From Cristatella mucedo (taxonomy: Eukaryota; Bryozoa; Phylactolaemata; Cristatellidae): a stretch of DNA of 64,000 bases. A program made the position numbers and the translations under genes. Location of the stretch: positions 3,235,001-3,299,000 of the forward strand of contig WPIO01000022.1 in the NCBI GenBank assembly GCA_009760855.2. The letters run 5' to 3'. The notes below the pieces were generated by a model. It ran no database searches. It was not told where the DNA came from and saw only the letters and a list, made by a program, of their open reading frames with translations. Shown piece after piece: positions 62,556 through 64,000 of the stretch. Numbering within the stretch: the stretch's first letter is position 1; every line of letters begins with the position of its first letter.

Positions 62556-64000
62556 TGCACTGAATAGCTCAACATACATCGCTAAAAAAGGCAGAGAAAT
62601 GACGATGATGGCTTAAAAATGGCTTGTATAAGGTTAAATTGACTTTTCTCACCTGATGCTGGAGCGGCTTCGTGGAAGCGTGACGATTTAGTGTATATAG
62701 ACTGAGAAAGTGAGAGGAGTTTCTCCTTCGTGAAATGAAAATTTTAGGTATTGGATTTTTCTAAGCTACAACAAGATATGTACTGCAAGTGATCTTGTGA
62801 TTTCAGAGAAATATCTATGCCACATTACTAAGAAGCAGTTGCAACTCGATATGATGGAAATAAGAAAGCGCTGTGGCCGCCATAAGCTGACATACGAGCA
62901 GGATGACAGGGCTATAAAAATGTGCACCTGGAGGATCAGATTTTCTCGCGCTAAAAATTGCTGCTGGGACACTTAAACTTGCACCTGGGCTTAAGCTGCC
63001 CGAATAAACATCTCTGCGGAGGTTAAGCGAGCAAGGTATACTCTACAGGATTAGCCCATTGTAAAACTTTGCTTTCTAAGAAAATATCATGCCCAAAATA
63101 CCTGGCCTGACTGGAAAAGTGTGTACTACTTCAAATATATGCAACAGAAAAATATCTTGAGCCGAGTGGACTACAGCACGCTTTTCATAAACAAGGGGTG
63201 TGCATCGACCCGCCATGCCCTCTCAACTTCCCACAAATCCCCTGGCATCATCTGGCTTATTGGACTAATCACGTGAAATTGTTTACTAATGCACTCGAGA
63301 CCTTAAAATAGAAAACCTTTAACCGAGATATATTTTTAATGAAAAGGCTAAAATATAAAATTAAAGAGACATCATCAACTAATTATTCTAGTGGCAGAAG
63401 AGCCAGCACGAATTTCATCCGCTTGCAGTGGGCCGTTAAGAATTTCCTGCAGCGGAAGTGCTCGAGCCCATGAGTCGCGAAGCTCGAACGCCTGGCCGAA
63501 AGACTAAGCCCTGGAGGTGAAGTAGTTCTTATGTGTTTTTACCTGGTTCACCTATCATTCGATTGCACGTACTGCCGGCAAGGATAATTAGAATCAGTTG
63601 CTATTAGTGAATCTTAATTAAATCTGGCGATTTACAGCGTCGTCGTGACTGTTGTTGTTGCAGTGCACGAAGACAATTTTAAACGATTCAATGGATGTTT
63701 TCATCCTCCGTAGATTAATAACTGCTGCATGGTACATGCTTTTGTAGGCTGTAAGAACGAGCGAACAATTTATCCATGCACACTAGCAGCCAGTACAAAC
63801 GTATGTGTACAGGTTGCGTACTTGTAAAAGCTGAAATAACAATTGCGTGTGAATATTCGTGACCGTTCTTGCTCATGTCTTAATAAGGCGAACACGAGCG
63901 CCAGGATTGCCACAAGATCTCCTTTAATGGGAAACTGGGTGTCTTTTGTATGCGTTCCTGTGTCCTACGAAGTGAGGAGCCTATCACTATTGGACTGGCA
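62556..64000. other. Right-end intergenic DNA
   Basis: No gene seen. A decayed reverse SINE1 is likely at 63390-63490 (agtggcagaagagccagcac, then the complement of a B-box-like region). Confidence 0.45.
63390..63490 (-). mobile_element. SINE1 fragment, decayed
   Basis: Body matches (gtggcagaagagcc, cttgcagtgggc) in reverse orientation, with a mutated promoter half. Confidence 0.45.

Overview
The window is nuclear DNA of an animal. Genes are split by GT-AG introns of tens of bases to several kilobases. The space between exons is filled with decayed non-LTR retrotransposons (LINEs), tRNA-derived SINEs, DNA-transposon remnants and long (GA)n tracts. The gene content (an Hsp70 co-chaperone ligase, nucleolin, a calcium-channel alpha2delta subunit) and the CR1-like LINEs point to an invertebrate metazoan. 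I cannot name the phylum from sequence alone.

Layout. (1) 4129-5104, minus: the first two coding exons of STUB1/CHIP (TPR part). The coiled-coil and U-box exons are not visible and should lie beyond the left edge. (2) 10157-23348, plus: a complete 18-exon nucleolin-like gene. The joined frame gives 780 codons plus stop: a basic T-P-K/P-A-K-rich N-terminus, alternating acidic and basic tracts, two RRMs, then a lysine-rich and acidic tail with no RGG domain. (3) 30985-32366, minus: a broken, intronless ATP-citrate lyase (ACLY-like) copy cut by a younger LINE whose 7-bp target duplication is still readable. (4) 35529-60531, plus: a complete 19-exon calcium-channel alpha2delta-family gene. The joined frame gives 1212 codons plus stop: signal peptide, VWA-N helix region, VWA domain with MIDAS, two Cache regions, cysteine-rich C-terminus and a short hydrophobic, GPI-like tail. 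A polyadenylation signal lies 26 bases after the stop.

The repeats fall into clear families. LINE A (CR1-like) ends in a segment reading gtggagttacagacgg. LINE B has a 3' tail with gagttctctgag and (ATT)n. SINE1 is tRNA-derived, with A and B boxes, a long hairpin between them and a T-rich end. SINE2 is tRNA-derived with a 3' tail like that of LINE B. SINE3 is a rarer tRNA-like family. There are also a Tc1-like fragment and hAT-like miniature elements, one carrying a 29-bp minisatellite. I found no CRISPR array, no intact tRNA gene, no rRNA and no prokaryotic operon structure.

The three host genes are not functionally linked. STUB1 acts in cytosolic protein quality control, nucleolin in the nucleolus on rRNA, and alpha2delta at the cell surface with voltage-gated calcium channels. 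Exon boundaries were set by hand from GT/AG signals, frame continuity and family resemblance; transcripts would be needed to confirm them.
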